Assembly: GCA_002257025.1 (NCBI GenBank)
Contig: NCHA01000003.1
Location: 62,001-126,000, forward strand
DNA from: Sphingobacteriales bacterium 16-39-50
GTDB lineage: Bacteria; Bacteroidota; Bacteroidia; Sphingobacteriales; Sphingobacteriaceae
Reading direction: 5' to 3'
DNA: 64,000 nucleotides
Positions 45,306 to 52,822 of this stretch are shown here, one piece after another. The translations under genes and the position numbers were made by a program. A model generated the notes under the pieces. The model saw nothing but the letters and a program-made list of their open reading frames with translations, searched no databases and had not been told where the DNA came from. Each line of letters opens with the position of its first letter. The first letter of the stretch is position 1.

Positions 45306-46653
45306 TATCCCTGGCAGAAAGGTAGCTGTTGTTGGTATGGGCGGAGCGTTTCCTACCTGCAAAGATCTTTCAGAGTTTAGCAGCAAGTTATTTGCTAATA
45401 AAAGCCTGATCCGCACATTCGATGATGCTATGGCTTATGAGAAGCAGGTCAGGTCTACCGTAGCGGGTTTTATCACCGAGCCAGAGATGGATCTGGAGGT
45501 AATTTGGGACCCAATGGAAGGCATCTATCCGGAGACTTATATTGATAAATTGAACCGGATTCCGGATGCAAACCTTGCTACTTCTGACGTAGGCAGCATC
45601 TGGTCAATGCTTGCAGCCCAAAATGCAATAAAAATGGCTGGCTGGTCAAAAGATCTGGTCCAATCAGAGCGAACCGGCGTTGTGATAGGTTCTGGTGGTT
45701 CAGCTAATGTGATTCTCAGAACCGGATGGCACAATTTTTACGTTTATGGCAGAAAAACCAGGCATTCGGGTGGTCATACTGTCGACCGAACCATGACCTA
45801 TCGCGAAGCAGCCAATGTATCGGTTCTCATAAAAAACAAGGGTGTCTGTGAAACCATCAGCTCTGCCTGCGCCACCGGACTCGGTAATATTGGCTACGCT
45901 TATCGGCTAATCAAATATGGATTGCAGGATCGGGCAATCACGGGCGGGGTAGAAAGCACATCGCTTGAAACCTTTATTGGTTTTGATGGAATGATGGTTT
46001 TAAGCCGGGGTTTTAGCCCTGAAGAAAGCTCGCGTCCATTTGATATGGCCAGAAACGGGTTTGTATGCTCCTTTGGTGCGGGTATAGTAGCCCTTGAAGA
46101 ATATGAGCAGGCAGTAGCCCGTGGTGCTGATATTTTAGGGGTGATTGACGAATATTTTAACAATTCAGACGGCGATGGTGATATGTTCTATCCATCATTT
46201 GCCGGACAGCAAAGGTTATGGAAAGGTGTAATGGCCGGTTCAAACGAAAAACCCGATGTTGTGAAAGTTCATGGTACATCTACCCCATCAGGCGATGCTA
46301 TTGAACTTTTAAGTGTAATTGATGCATTGGGTGAAGATGGATACCATATATCTGCCCCAAAATCACAATTTGGACACATGTTGGGTGGTGCAGGTGCCGT
46401 AGAATTCATAACTGCTTTACTGATGCTTAAAGAGCAAAAAGTTTTGCCCTGTTTAAATTCTCCAAACCTCAACCCCGAACTGGAAACTTTTCAGAAAAAC
46501 CCGGAATGGAAAGGACCTATGAAGCCACTGGCTGCTTACCGGCACTTACTTCCGCAGGAAAGTTTTTCAAAACCAATTAATAGCATTGTTTGCCTTAATT
46601 ACGGATTTGGTGGTACCAATAGTGCCTTAAAATTGTCAAGATATGATAAATAA
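45298..46653 (+). CDS. Beta-ketoacyl-ACP synthase (cluster gene 4)
   Basis: A 451-residue thiolase-fold ketosynthase. The catalytic set is complete, with Cys191 in ISSACATG, His325 in KVHGTSTPSGD and His360 in SQFGHMLGGAG with Lys355. The N-terminal VAVVGMGGAFPTCKDLSEF resembles polyketide-type ketosynthases more than FabF. It would perform the decarboxylative chain extension. The GTG start overlaps the ACP stop. It is the only ketosynthase in the cluster and has no paired chain-length factor. Malonyl-ACP supply and chain initiation would have to come from primary metabolism. Confidence 0.92.
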   Translation: MDNIPGRKVAVVGMGGAFPTCKDLSEFSSKLFANKSLIRTFDDAMAYEKQVRSTVAGFITEPEMDLEVIWDPMEGIYPETYIDKLNRIPDANLATSDVGSIWSMLAAQNAIKMAGWSKDLVQSERTGVVIGSGGSANVILRTGWHNFYVYGRKTRHSGGHTVDRTMTYREAANVSVLIKNKGVCETISSACATGLGNIGYAYRLIKYGLQDRAITGGVESTSLETFIGFDGMMVLSRGFSPEESSRPFDMARNGFVCSFGAGIVALEEYEQAVARGADILGVIDEYFNNSDGDGDMFYPSFAGQQRLWKGVMAGSNEKPDVVKVHGTSTPSGDAIELLSVIDALGEDGYHISAPKSQFGHMLGGAGAVEFITALLMLKEQKVLPCLNSPNLNPELETFQKNPEWKGPMKPLAAYRHLLPQESFSKPINSIVCLNYGFGGTNSALKLSRYDK

Positions 46654-47458
46654 TGCTGGTAAAGTTGCGGCAATTTTTGGTGTCAGGAATGAAGAATCCA
46701 TTGCCTATAATATTGCTTTAAAACTACATCAGTCGGGCTGCAAAATTGCCTTAAGCTATGTTGAAGATACACGCGATGAGGTGCTGTACCTGCTTGAAAA
46801 ATTAGGTCTTGATACCAAACTTGCAATGCAGGTTGACGTAAGGGATGAAGCTCAGATCAGCAACTTTCTCAATGCGGTATATAGTACTCATGGCCCTATC
46901 GATTACATTTTACATGGTGTAGCCTTTGCTAACACCAAAGTGCTGTGTTCAAACTTTATTGGCAGTAAAGAGCCCATCCCTGCATACATAGATATCCCTT
47001 TCGAAGATCTGATGGATTCTTTTAATATCAGTGCCTATTCTCTCTTAAGAATAGCCCGGGTAGCTGAAAGTTTGTTACAGAAAAATGCATCTATCCTAAC
47101 TCTTACCTATAATGCGTCTAACAGAGTTATTCCGCAATATGGAGGAATGGCGATCAATAAGGCGGCCCTCGAAAATATCATGTTATACCTGGCAAGCTAT
47201 TTCCGCAATAAGCAGGTTCGGGTTAACGCCATTTCTGCCGGACTGGTTATGACTACTTCATCAGGCGGGATCAATGGTGTTCGCAAAATGCGTAAATTAG
47301 GTAAATACATGGCGCCATTAGGAAATATTGATGCCGGTGATGTAGGTGATGCCGCCCTTTACTATTTCTCTGATCTTTCAAAAAAAGTAAGCGGAAATAT
47401 TCATTTTGTAGATGGTGGATTTAACATTATGGCAGTACCTGTTATAGATGAAGAATGA
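46643..47458 (+). CDS. Enoyl-ACP reductase, FabI-like (cluster gene 5)
   Basis: A 271-residue SDR of the FabI type. The cofactor-binding motif is IFGVRNEESIAYNIA (residues 11-25). Active-site Tyr156, Tyr166 and Lys173 lie in TYNASNRVIPQYGGMAINK, with the same Tyr-10-Tyr-7-Lys spacing as FabI. ISAGLVMT and GNIHFVDGGFNIM close the domain. It would reduce enoyl-ACP to a saturated acyl chain, so the product chain is probably at least partly saturated. It overlaps the ketosynthase gene by 11 bases and the transferase gene by about 11. Confidence 0.92.
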   Translation: MINNAGKVAAIFGVRNEESIAYNIALKLHQSGCKIALSYVEDTRDEVLYLLEKLGLDTKLAMQVDVRDEAQISNFLNAVYSTHGPIDYILHGVAFANTKVLCSNFIGSKEPIPAYIDIPFEDLMDSFNISAYSLLRIARVAESLLQKNASILTLTYNASNRVIPQYGGMAINKAALENIMLYLASYFRNKQVRVNAISAGLVMTTSSGGINGVRKMRKLGKYMAPLGNIDAGDVGDAALYYFSDLSKKVSGNIHFVDGGFNIMAVPVIDEE

Positions 47459-47849
47459 GTTGGAAATGTCTGTAAATCAAATAACTGCACAGCGCACATT
47501 TGCTGTCGGAAATGATTTGGTACATATAGAAAATTTTAAACTTTCACTCAGCGATCTGTTCAAAAACAAAGTCTATACCCCTGCCGAAATAGCTTACTGC
47601 GAGAGCTTTACTGATTCTTTGCAGCGTTATGCATCAACCTGGGCGGCTAAGGAGGCTATTTACAAAGCCATTAAACAATTGGATCCATCACCTCTGGGAT
47701 GGAAAAAAATAGAAATTAGCAGGGCTAAAAAAGCAGGAATGCCGACAGTAGTATTACCGGATCATCTCAAAAAATACGAACTGAGCCTTACAATATCACA
47801 CGATTCGGAGTATGCCTGGGCTTTGGCATTAATTAATGCAATAGTTTAA
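47448..47849 (+). CDS. AcpS-type 4'-phosphopantetheinyl transferase (cluster gene 6)
   Basis: A 133-residue holo-ACP synthase-like protein. The Mg-binding Asp is in AVGNDLVHIENF, KEA in WAAKEAIYKAI gives the second acidic ligand, and a conserved SHDSEYAWALAL closes the fold. It would attach phosphopantetheine to the serine of an ACP. Its position next to the atypical ACP suggests that this ACP is its substrate and that the housekeeping AcpS may not serve it. ATG 47448 overlaps the preceding stop; ATG 47466 is an alternative that still includes all motifs. Confidence 0.9.
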   Translation: MKNELEMSVNQITAQRTFAVGNDLVHIENFKLSLSDLFKNKVYTPAEIAYCESFTDSLQRYASTWAAKEAIYKAIKQLDPSPLGWKKIEISRAKKAGMPTVVLPDHLKKYELSLTISHDSEYAWALALINAIV

Positions 47850-47853
47850 TCCA

Positions 47854-48675
47854 TTGACCTCACATTTTTATAATTCCGATTTTGTTGATCTCCATTATTA
47901 TAAATATGGAACAGGTGAAGAGCATATGCTATGTTTTCATGGTTTCGGTATGCATGGAAAGCAGTTTCGGGAATTAGAGCCGGAATTAGGAAATAAATAT
48001 ACTTTTTGGGGTTTCGATCTGTTTTTCCATAAAGCCACGAAGCTGAAGGACCAAAGTCTGGAAACTGTAAAAACAGGATTAACAAAAAAAGAGCTTGCCA
48101 GCCTTATTGTAGACTTTTGTAAGGAACAAAACATCAATCGTTTTTCGGTAATTGGTTATTCTATGGGTACCCACTATGCAACCACAATTGCTGAAGAGCT
48201 TCCCGAAATGATTAATGAATATATCGTAGCGGCACCATCATCTATTAAGCCCGGAAACATTATCAGGTTCTTTAGCAGAAGTAAATTCGGGAATAAGATC
48301 ATTGAGAAAGTATCTTTGAGTAAAGATGCGATGGTTAAGCTTTTAAATATGTTCAGAAAGGCTCGGTTTATCGATGCAGAAGGCCATGGAATTCTATTAA
48401 AAGAAATTGAAACTCCTGAGTTGAGGTTTAACCTGTATGCGAGCCTGACTTATTTGCGTTTTTTAACAACAGATGAAGCAAAACTCATTTATGCGTTAAA
48501 TAATCATCCTATCAGGAGTATTTTTATTTTCGGTCGGCGGGATAAATCATATCCAATAAGTATTGGTAAAACTTTTTTAACACAGATAGAAAAAGCCGAA
48601 ATATTGAATTTAAATGAAGGGCATGAAATGATCAATAAAGGTTTTGCGAAAGTTTTGGGAGATTTGCTGTTATGA
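47854..48675 (+). CDS. Alpha/beta hydrolase, possible thioesterase (cluster gene 7)
   Basis: A 273-residue alpha/beta hydrolase. The oxyanion strand is CFHGFGMHG, the nucleophile Ser103 is in GYSMG, and Asp230 (FGRRDKSYP) with His257 (NEGHEM) complete the triad. It could hydrolyse the ACP thioester or modify the finished lipid. The start must be the TTG at 47854, since an in-frame TAG lies ten bases upstream and the next ATG is at residue 25, inside the fold. It lies four bases after the transferase stop and overlaps the next gene by four bases. Confidence 0.88.
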   Translation: MTSHFYNSDFVDLHYYKYGTGEEHMLCFHGFGMHGKQFRELEPELGNKYTFWGFDLFFHKATKLKDQSLETVKTGLTKKELASLIVDFCKEQNINRFSVIGYSMGTHYATTIAEELPEMINEYIVAAPSSIKPGNIIRFFSRSKFGNKIIEKVSLSKDAMVKLLNMFRKARFIDAEGHGILLKEIETPELRFNLYASLTYLRFLTTDEAKLIYALNNHPIRSIFIFGRRDKSYPISIGKTFLTQIEKAEILNLNEGHEMINKGFAKVLGDLLL

Positions 48676-49328
48676 TCATTAAATCAAAACCCCTACCGCA
48701 ATTCTGGATAAAATTTATTGGTTACTTATTATCAATATTTTTCGAGAAAATTTATTTGAATAAGATCGTCATAAGGCCTGTTGAGATTAAATCTAACCAT
48801 TCCTATATTTTATCATTCAATCACTTCAGTTTTGCGGATGGTCCTTTAGGTTTTTATCTGGCTTACAAGTTATTTTTCAAGCAGGGCAAAATGAAACGGT
48901 TTTACATTATGTCTTTAAAAACGCAAATGGAAAAAAAATGGTGGCTAAGATATCTTGGTTCATTTTCTGTTGATCCGGGAAAACTATCTGTGAATGAAAG
49001 TTTAGCCTATGCAGCTGAAATATTGAATGAGCCAGGTAATTTATTATTGTTTTTTCCTCAGGGGAATCTTGAAAGCGTTCATATCAGGACTATACAATGT
49101 CAAGACGGTATATCACAAATAGTACCACAAATAACAGGTAAATGTCAGCTATTATGGAGCAGTAATATTGGCGAATATTTTGAAAGTTTATTGCCTTCCG
49201 TTTATTTTAATATGCTCGATTGCGGTACCGCTGAAGATTTTGATTTTGACCGGTTTAAACAAGATATAAACAGGCATCACAGAGAATCCTTAAAAAAGAG
49301 TGTGAGATTTACCGTGGAAGAAGATTAA
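48672..49328 (+). CDS. PlsC/LpxL-like acyltransferase (cluster gene 8)
   Basis: A 218-residue acyltransferase. The HX4D catalytic motif is NHFSFAD with His51 and Asp56. The later motif III reads FFPQGN (128-132), in place of FPEGT. A hydrophobic N-terminal stretch (about 8-27) suggests membrane association. It would transfer the finished acyl group from ACP to a glycerol, sugar or amine acceptor. Its ATG overlaps the hydrolase stop (ATGA), so it belongs to the cluster. Repeat copy 3 follows its stop. The acceptor is unknown. Confidence 0.85.
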   Translation: MIIKSKPLPQFWIKFIGYLLSIFFEKIYLNKIVIRPVEIKSNHSYILSFNHFSFADGPLGFYLAYKLFFKQGKMKRFYIMSLKTQMEKKWWLRYLGSFSVDPGKLSVNESLAYAAEILNEPGNLLLFFPQGNLESVHIRTIQCQDGISQIVPQITGKCQLLWSSNIGEYFESLLPSVYFNMLDCGTAEDFDFDRFKQDINRHHRESLKKSVRFTVEED

Positions 49329-49341
49329 AAAATTATTAGGT

Positions 49342-49532
49342 ATAACGTGGACTTGATTTAATATTTAACAACCACATAGAAACATAGCATATTATCGCTG
49401 CCAACCTTCATTTTAGACACAGATAGCCTTGAAGCTTTGCTTCAATCTATGTAATTTACAATCTATGTTTCCTTTAAAGCATAATATAAGTCAAACTATG
49501 TGGTTAGATATTTATAAATCGAACTTGGGTTA
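49342..49532. repeat. Interspersed palindromic repeat element, copy 3
   Basis: It matches copies 1 and 2: TAACGTGGACTTGATTTAAT, ACCACATAGAAACATAG, TTGAAGC-TTT-GCTTCAA, CAATCTATGTTTCC, AACTATGTGGTT and an inverted end CGAACTTGGGTTAA. It lies just after the acyl-chain cluster and before msrA. Change in the hairpin loop (TTC to TTT) with intact stems suggests that the fold is kept. Confidence 0.8.
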
Positions 49533-49603
49533 AGTATTGACTTTGTTCCATTAATTAAAATCTATAAGAATCCTTGTTACGTATCTTTACGAAAAGCTAT
49601 CAA

Positions 49604-50251
49604 ATGAAACGCTATCAAAATATTATACCTGCATTGTCACTCATCCTGGTTTTATTTTCCTGCGATGCAATTTCCCAGAAAAAAACAGATGTCAGAAAAG
49701 TGAAACTCACAGCGCCTAAGGGTAAAGCAATCGCTGCATTTGCAGAAGGCTGTTTCTGGTGTTCTGAGCATATCTTTGAGGCTGTTGTGGGAGTAGATTC
49801 AGCAGTTTCAGGCTATGCAGGAGGAAATGTGCCAAACCCAACCTACGATCTGGTAAATACTGAAACCACCGGTCATGCCGAAACTGTCCTGGTGTATTAT
49901 AACCCTAAAGTAATTTCGTTTGCAGAACTTTGCAAGGTCTTCTTTGCATCGCACGACCCAACCACTCCAAATCAGCAGGGACCCGACAGAGGTTCATCTT
50001 ACCGATCAATTTTGTTTTATACCGGTGCAGCAGAGAAAGCAGCAGCACAGCAAGCCGTAAAAGATGCCACCAATTCTGGCCGATTCAATAAATCAATTGT
50101 AACTGAGCTAAAACCACTAAGCGAATTCTATCGCGCCGAGGGCTACCACCAGGATTATATCGAACACAACCCGAACCAGGGATATGTGCGGGCGGTTTCT
50201 ATTCCACGGTTTGAATTGTTTAAGAAGTCTTATAAGGGAAAACTGAAGTAG
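49604..50251 (+). CDS. msrA: Peptide methionine (S)-S-oxide reductase, lipoprotein form
   Basis: A MsrA enzyme of about 215 residues that reduces methionine-S-sulfoxide. The catalytic Cys is in AEGCFWCSEHIFEA, followed by GYAGGNVPNPTYDLV, TGHAETVLV, FASHDPTTPNQQGPDRGSSYRS and EGYHQDYI, all typical. The N-terminus has a lipoprotein signal (LILVLFSCDAISQ), so it acts outside the cytoplasm at a membrane. No second Cys for a classical C-terminal resolving site was noted. The frame extends to TTG 49574, but ATG 49604 gives a standard signal. A TATCTTTA box lies about 22 bases upstream of it. Confidence 0.95.
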   Translation: MKRYQNIIPALSLILVLFSCDAISQKKTDVRKVKLTAPKGKAIAAFAEGCFWCSEHIFEAVVGVDSAVSGYAGGNVPNPTYDLVNTETTGHAETVLVYYNPKVISFAELCKVFFASHDPTTPNQQGPDRGSSYRSILFYTGAAEKAAAQQAVKDATNSGRFNKSIVTELKPLSEFYRAEGYHQDYIEHNPNQGYVRAVSIPRFELFKKSYKGKLK

Positions 50252-50307
50252 GATGTCTGAAGTCTGAGGTCTGACCTCCGAAATCAGACCTCAGACCTCA
50301 GACATCC
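50251..50307. terminator. Long hairpin terminator after msrA
   Basis: Arms of 24 bases (50251-50274 and 50284-50307) pair with one mismatch around a nine-base loop, followed by ATTTTC. Each arm is built from repeating GTCTGAG units. The long stem exceeds usual terminator size and could also be a small repeat. Confidence 0.75.
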
Positions 50308-50335
50308 CATTTTCAAATTTGCTAATTGATTTCTC

Positions 50336-50343
50336 TACCTTTG
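50336..50343 (+). promoter_or_regulatory. M16 peptidase promoter -7 box, probably leaderless
   Basis: TACCTTTG is an exact TAnnTTTG match ending four bases before the ATG at 50348. Confidence 0.55.
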
Positions 50344-50347
50344 CTGA

Positions 50348-51577
50348 ATGGATTACCAGGTACACCAGTTGCAAAATGGAATACGCATTCTGCATAAGCC
50401 AAGCCCTTCCAATATTTCACATGCCTGTATTATAATCAATGCGGGTTCCCGCGATGAAGATCCTTCTAAAGATGGCCTCGCACATTTCATTGAACACCTG
50501 CTTTTTAAACAGACTGAAAAAAGAAATACCAATCAGATCCTTAACCGCCTCGAATTAGTTGGAGGCGATCTGAATGCTTATACCACCAAAGAATATACCT
50601 GTATCCATGCTTCTTTTTTGAAACCTCACCTGGAACGATCACTCGACCTTTTTGAGGATATTGTATTTCATTCCGTATTTCCTGAGGAGGAAATAAAGAA
50701 GGAAAAGGAAGTCATTCTGGATGAAATATCTTCCTACCAGGATCAGCCCGAAGAGGCTATTAATGATGATTTTGAAGATCTGCTATTTGACGGACATCCG
50801 CTGGGCCGTAATATTCTGGGTACTCCATTAACCGTACAAGGTTTTACAAAAAAAGATATTGTCGATTTCCACAAGGCAAACTACCGCACAGATGAGATCG
50901 TCATCGGAATCTACGGGGATTATGATCTTAAAACGATCATCCGTCTCAGTGAAAAATTTTTCGCCGGGATTCCGGCAAATTTCCCTGAAAGAACAAGGGA
51001 AAAAACCGGGGTTTACTCCGCAAAAAGACTGGTTTTCAGTAAACCTATCAACCAGACGCACTGTGTGATTGGTAACCGGTCTTATTCCATGCACCACAAG
51101 CATAAGACAGCATTTCTCCTGCTCAATAACCTGCTGGGAGGCACTGGTATGAGTTCAAGGTTAAACCTCGAAATCCGCGAAAAATATGGCATCGCCTACA
51201 CGATCGAATCAAACTACACCCCGATGAGTGATATCGGTATCTTTTCAATCTATTTTGGTACCGATGCCGAAAAAACAGGGAAGGCCATTAAGCTCGTAGA
51301 AAAAGAACTGAGAAAGCTCCGGGAGCAAAAACTGGGCCCGGTACAGTTAAGACAAGCAAAAGATAAATTTATCGGACAAATCGCACTCGGTGAAGAAAAC
51401 AGAATGGGACTACTGATTTCAATGAGCAAAAGTCTGCTGGATTATGGCAGGGTAGATTCACTGGAGGAAATATTTGCAAAAATAAATAGCGTAACCGATT
51501 CCCAGGTGCTTGAAATTGCCAATGAGATGTTCGATCCGAAAGAACTGAGCTCTATGATCTTCAATCCGAAAGAATAA
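50348..51577 (+). CDS. M16-family zinc peptidase (insulinase/pitrilysin type)
   Basis: A 409-residue single-copy M16B-type peptidase. The inverted zinc motif HFIEH is at residues 46-50 with the additional Glu in EEEIKKEKEVILDEI about 75 residues later. The second half has LLGGTGMSSRLNLEIREKYGIAYTIES, the R/Y-binding region. Such enzymes degrade peptides or form part of envelope processing. No signal peptide is visible, so it is likely cytosolic. A TAnnTTTG box four bases before the ATG suggests a leaderless mRNA. Confidence 0.94.
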   Translation: MDYQVHQLQNGIRILHKPSPSNISHACIIINAGSRDEDPSKDGLAHFIEHLLFKQTEKRNTNQILNRLELVGGDLNAYTTKEYTCIHASFLKPHLERSLDLFEDIVFHSVFPEEEIKKEKEVILDEISSYQDQPEEAINDDFEDLLFDGHPLGRNILGTPLTVQGFTKKDIVDFHKANYRTDEIVIGIYGDYDLKTIIRLSEKFFAGIPANFPERTREKTGVYSAKRLVFSKPINQTHCVIGNRSYSMHHKHKTAFLLLNNLLGGTGMSSRLNLEIREKYGIAYTIESNYTPMSDIGIFSIYFGTDAEKTGKAIKLVEKELRKLREQKLGPVQLRQAKDKFIGQIALGEENRMGLLISMSKSLLDYGRVDSLEEIFAKINSVTDSQVLEIANEMFDPKELSSMIFNPKE

Positions 51578-51601
51578 TTTCCATTCAATCAGCCCTCCAA
51601 T

Positions 51602-51656
51602 AAAAATTGCTAATTTTCCTCCGAAAAATTCCATAAACGGAGAGAAAGCAATTTTT
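51602..51656 (+). promoter_or_regulatory. Leader inverted repeat before the GntR-type regulator gene
   Basis: AAAAATTGCT (51602-51611) and AGCAATTTTT (51647-51656) are perfect inverted copies, with CTCCG/CGGAG (51619-51623, 51638-51642) nested inside. The structure ends six bases before the ATG and could be an operator or an mRNA hairpin that limits translation. Confidence 0.55.
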
Positions 51657-51661
51657 AATAA

Positions 51662-52693
51662 ATGAAACGGACCAGATTATTTAATCACATTCACATTGAT
51701 GGGTATTCTGCGACACCGAAATATCTTCAGTTAACAAATTCGATTAAAGATGCAATCATCGCCGGTAAAATTAAAAAAGATGACCTGCTCCCTTCAATCA
51801 ATGAATTAAGCTGCATTCTCGAAATTTCAAGAGATACAGCAGAAAAAGGGTATAAGCACCTCAAAAGTCTGGGTATAGTTAATTCTGTTCCCGGAAAAGG
51901 ATATTATATCAGCAATGTTGATTTCAGGCAAAGGCTTCGTATCTTTCTATTATTCAACAAGTTAAGTTCTCATAAAAAAATTGTTTACGATGCATTTGTA
52001 GCTGCGCTTGGAGAGCATGTTGCTATTGACTTCTATATCTATAACAATGACTTTGCCCTTTTCAAAAAGCTGCTTGACAATAAAAAGGAAGACTATTCGC
52101 ATTATGTAATCATACCGCATTTTATTGAAGGAGGGGAAGAATCATACCGTCTGATCAATGAAATCCCTAAAGATAAACTGATTCTCCTGGATAAATTGTT
52201 ACCCGGCGTTGAGGGTGAATATGCAGCGGTTTATGAAAACTTTGAAAAGGATATTTACAATGCACTGGAACAAGCAAGGGATCAGTTAAGCAAATACCAT
52301 ACACTAAAGATCATTTTTCCGGATAAAAGCTATTTCCCAAATGAGATAATCAAAGGCTTCAATCGTTTCTGCCAGCAATATGCCTTTTCCCATAAAATTG
52401 TAAATGATATCAGCACCGAACCAATTCAGGAAGGCGAAGTATTCATTAATCTGATGGAAGCAGATCTGGTCACGCTAATTGAACGGATCATCTCCTTAAA
52501 GCTTAAGGTTGGAAAGCAGGTTGGGGTAATATCCTACAATGAAACCCCGCTTAAAAAAGTCATTCTAAACGGAATTACTACGATTTCAACTGATTTTTCA
52601 AAAATGGGCGAACTTGCAGCCCAATTAATTCTGAGCAATTCTCATGCTCATGCAGAGGTTCCGTTCCATCTTACCCTTAGGCCATCGCTTTAG
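51662..52693 (+). CDS. GntR-family regulator with sugar-binding-like sensor domain (rhamnose operon)
   Basis: A 343-residue regulator. The N-terminal GntR winged helix (about 20-85; YLQLTNSIKDAIIAGKIKKDDLLPSINELSCILEISRDTAEKGYKHLKSLGIVNSVPGKGYYIS) precedes a periplasmic-binding-protein-like domain (about 95-340) similar to the LacI type. It is followed by the rhamnose transporter and enzymes, so it probably senses L-rhamnose or an intermediate and regulates the operon. A tandem direct repeat at 52746-52765 and a leader inverted repeat are candidate sites. Confidence 0.88.
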   Translation: MKRTRLFNHIHIDGYSATPKYLQLTNSIKDAIIAGKIKKDDLLPSINELSCILEISRDTAEKGYKHLKSLGIVNSVPGKGYYISNVDFRQRLRIFLLFNKLSSHKKIVYDAFVAALGEHVAIDFYIYNNDFALFKKLLDNKKEDYSHYVIIPHFIEGGEESYRLINEIPKDKLILLDKLLPGVEGEYAAVYENFEKDIYNALEQARDQLSKYHTLKIIFPDKSYFPNEIIKGFNRFCQQYAFSHKIVNDISTEPIQEGEVFINLMEADLVTLIERIISLKLKVGKQVGVISYNETPLKKVILNGITTISTDFSKMGELAAQLILSNSHAHAEVPFHLTLRPSL

Positions 52694-52745
52694 AATATTT
52701 TAGCCTTTCAAAATAATTGTCTTATCTTATTATCGCTATTCGGCT

Positions 52746-52765
52746 TGCATGACAGTGCATGACAG
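52746..52765 (+). promoter_or_regulatory. Tandem 10-bp direct repeat, operator candidate for the rhamnose genes
   Basis: Two exact adjacent copies of TGCATGACAG. They lie about 20-40 bases upstream of a weak box TATTTTTA (52785-52792) and about 60-80 bases before the rhaT ATG, a usual position for regulator binding. Confidence 0.6.
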
Positions 52766-52822
52766 CTGGGTACCAAATCTTCAATATTTTTAGATAAAAT
52801 CAGAATCCTTTAAATCCGATTC

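Noticed and set aside
43738..49328. Aryl polyene or flexirubin pigment cluster
   Set aside because: Only one ketosynthase is present, an enoyl reductase is included, and no ammonia-lyase, aromatic starter or halogenase genes are seen.
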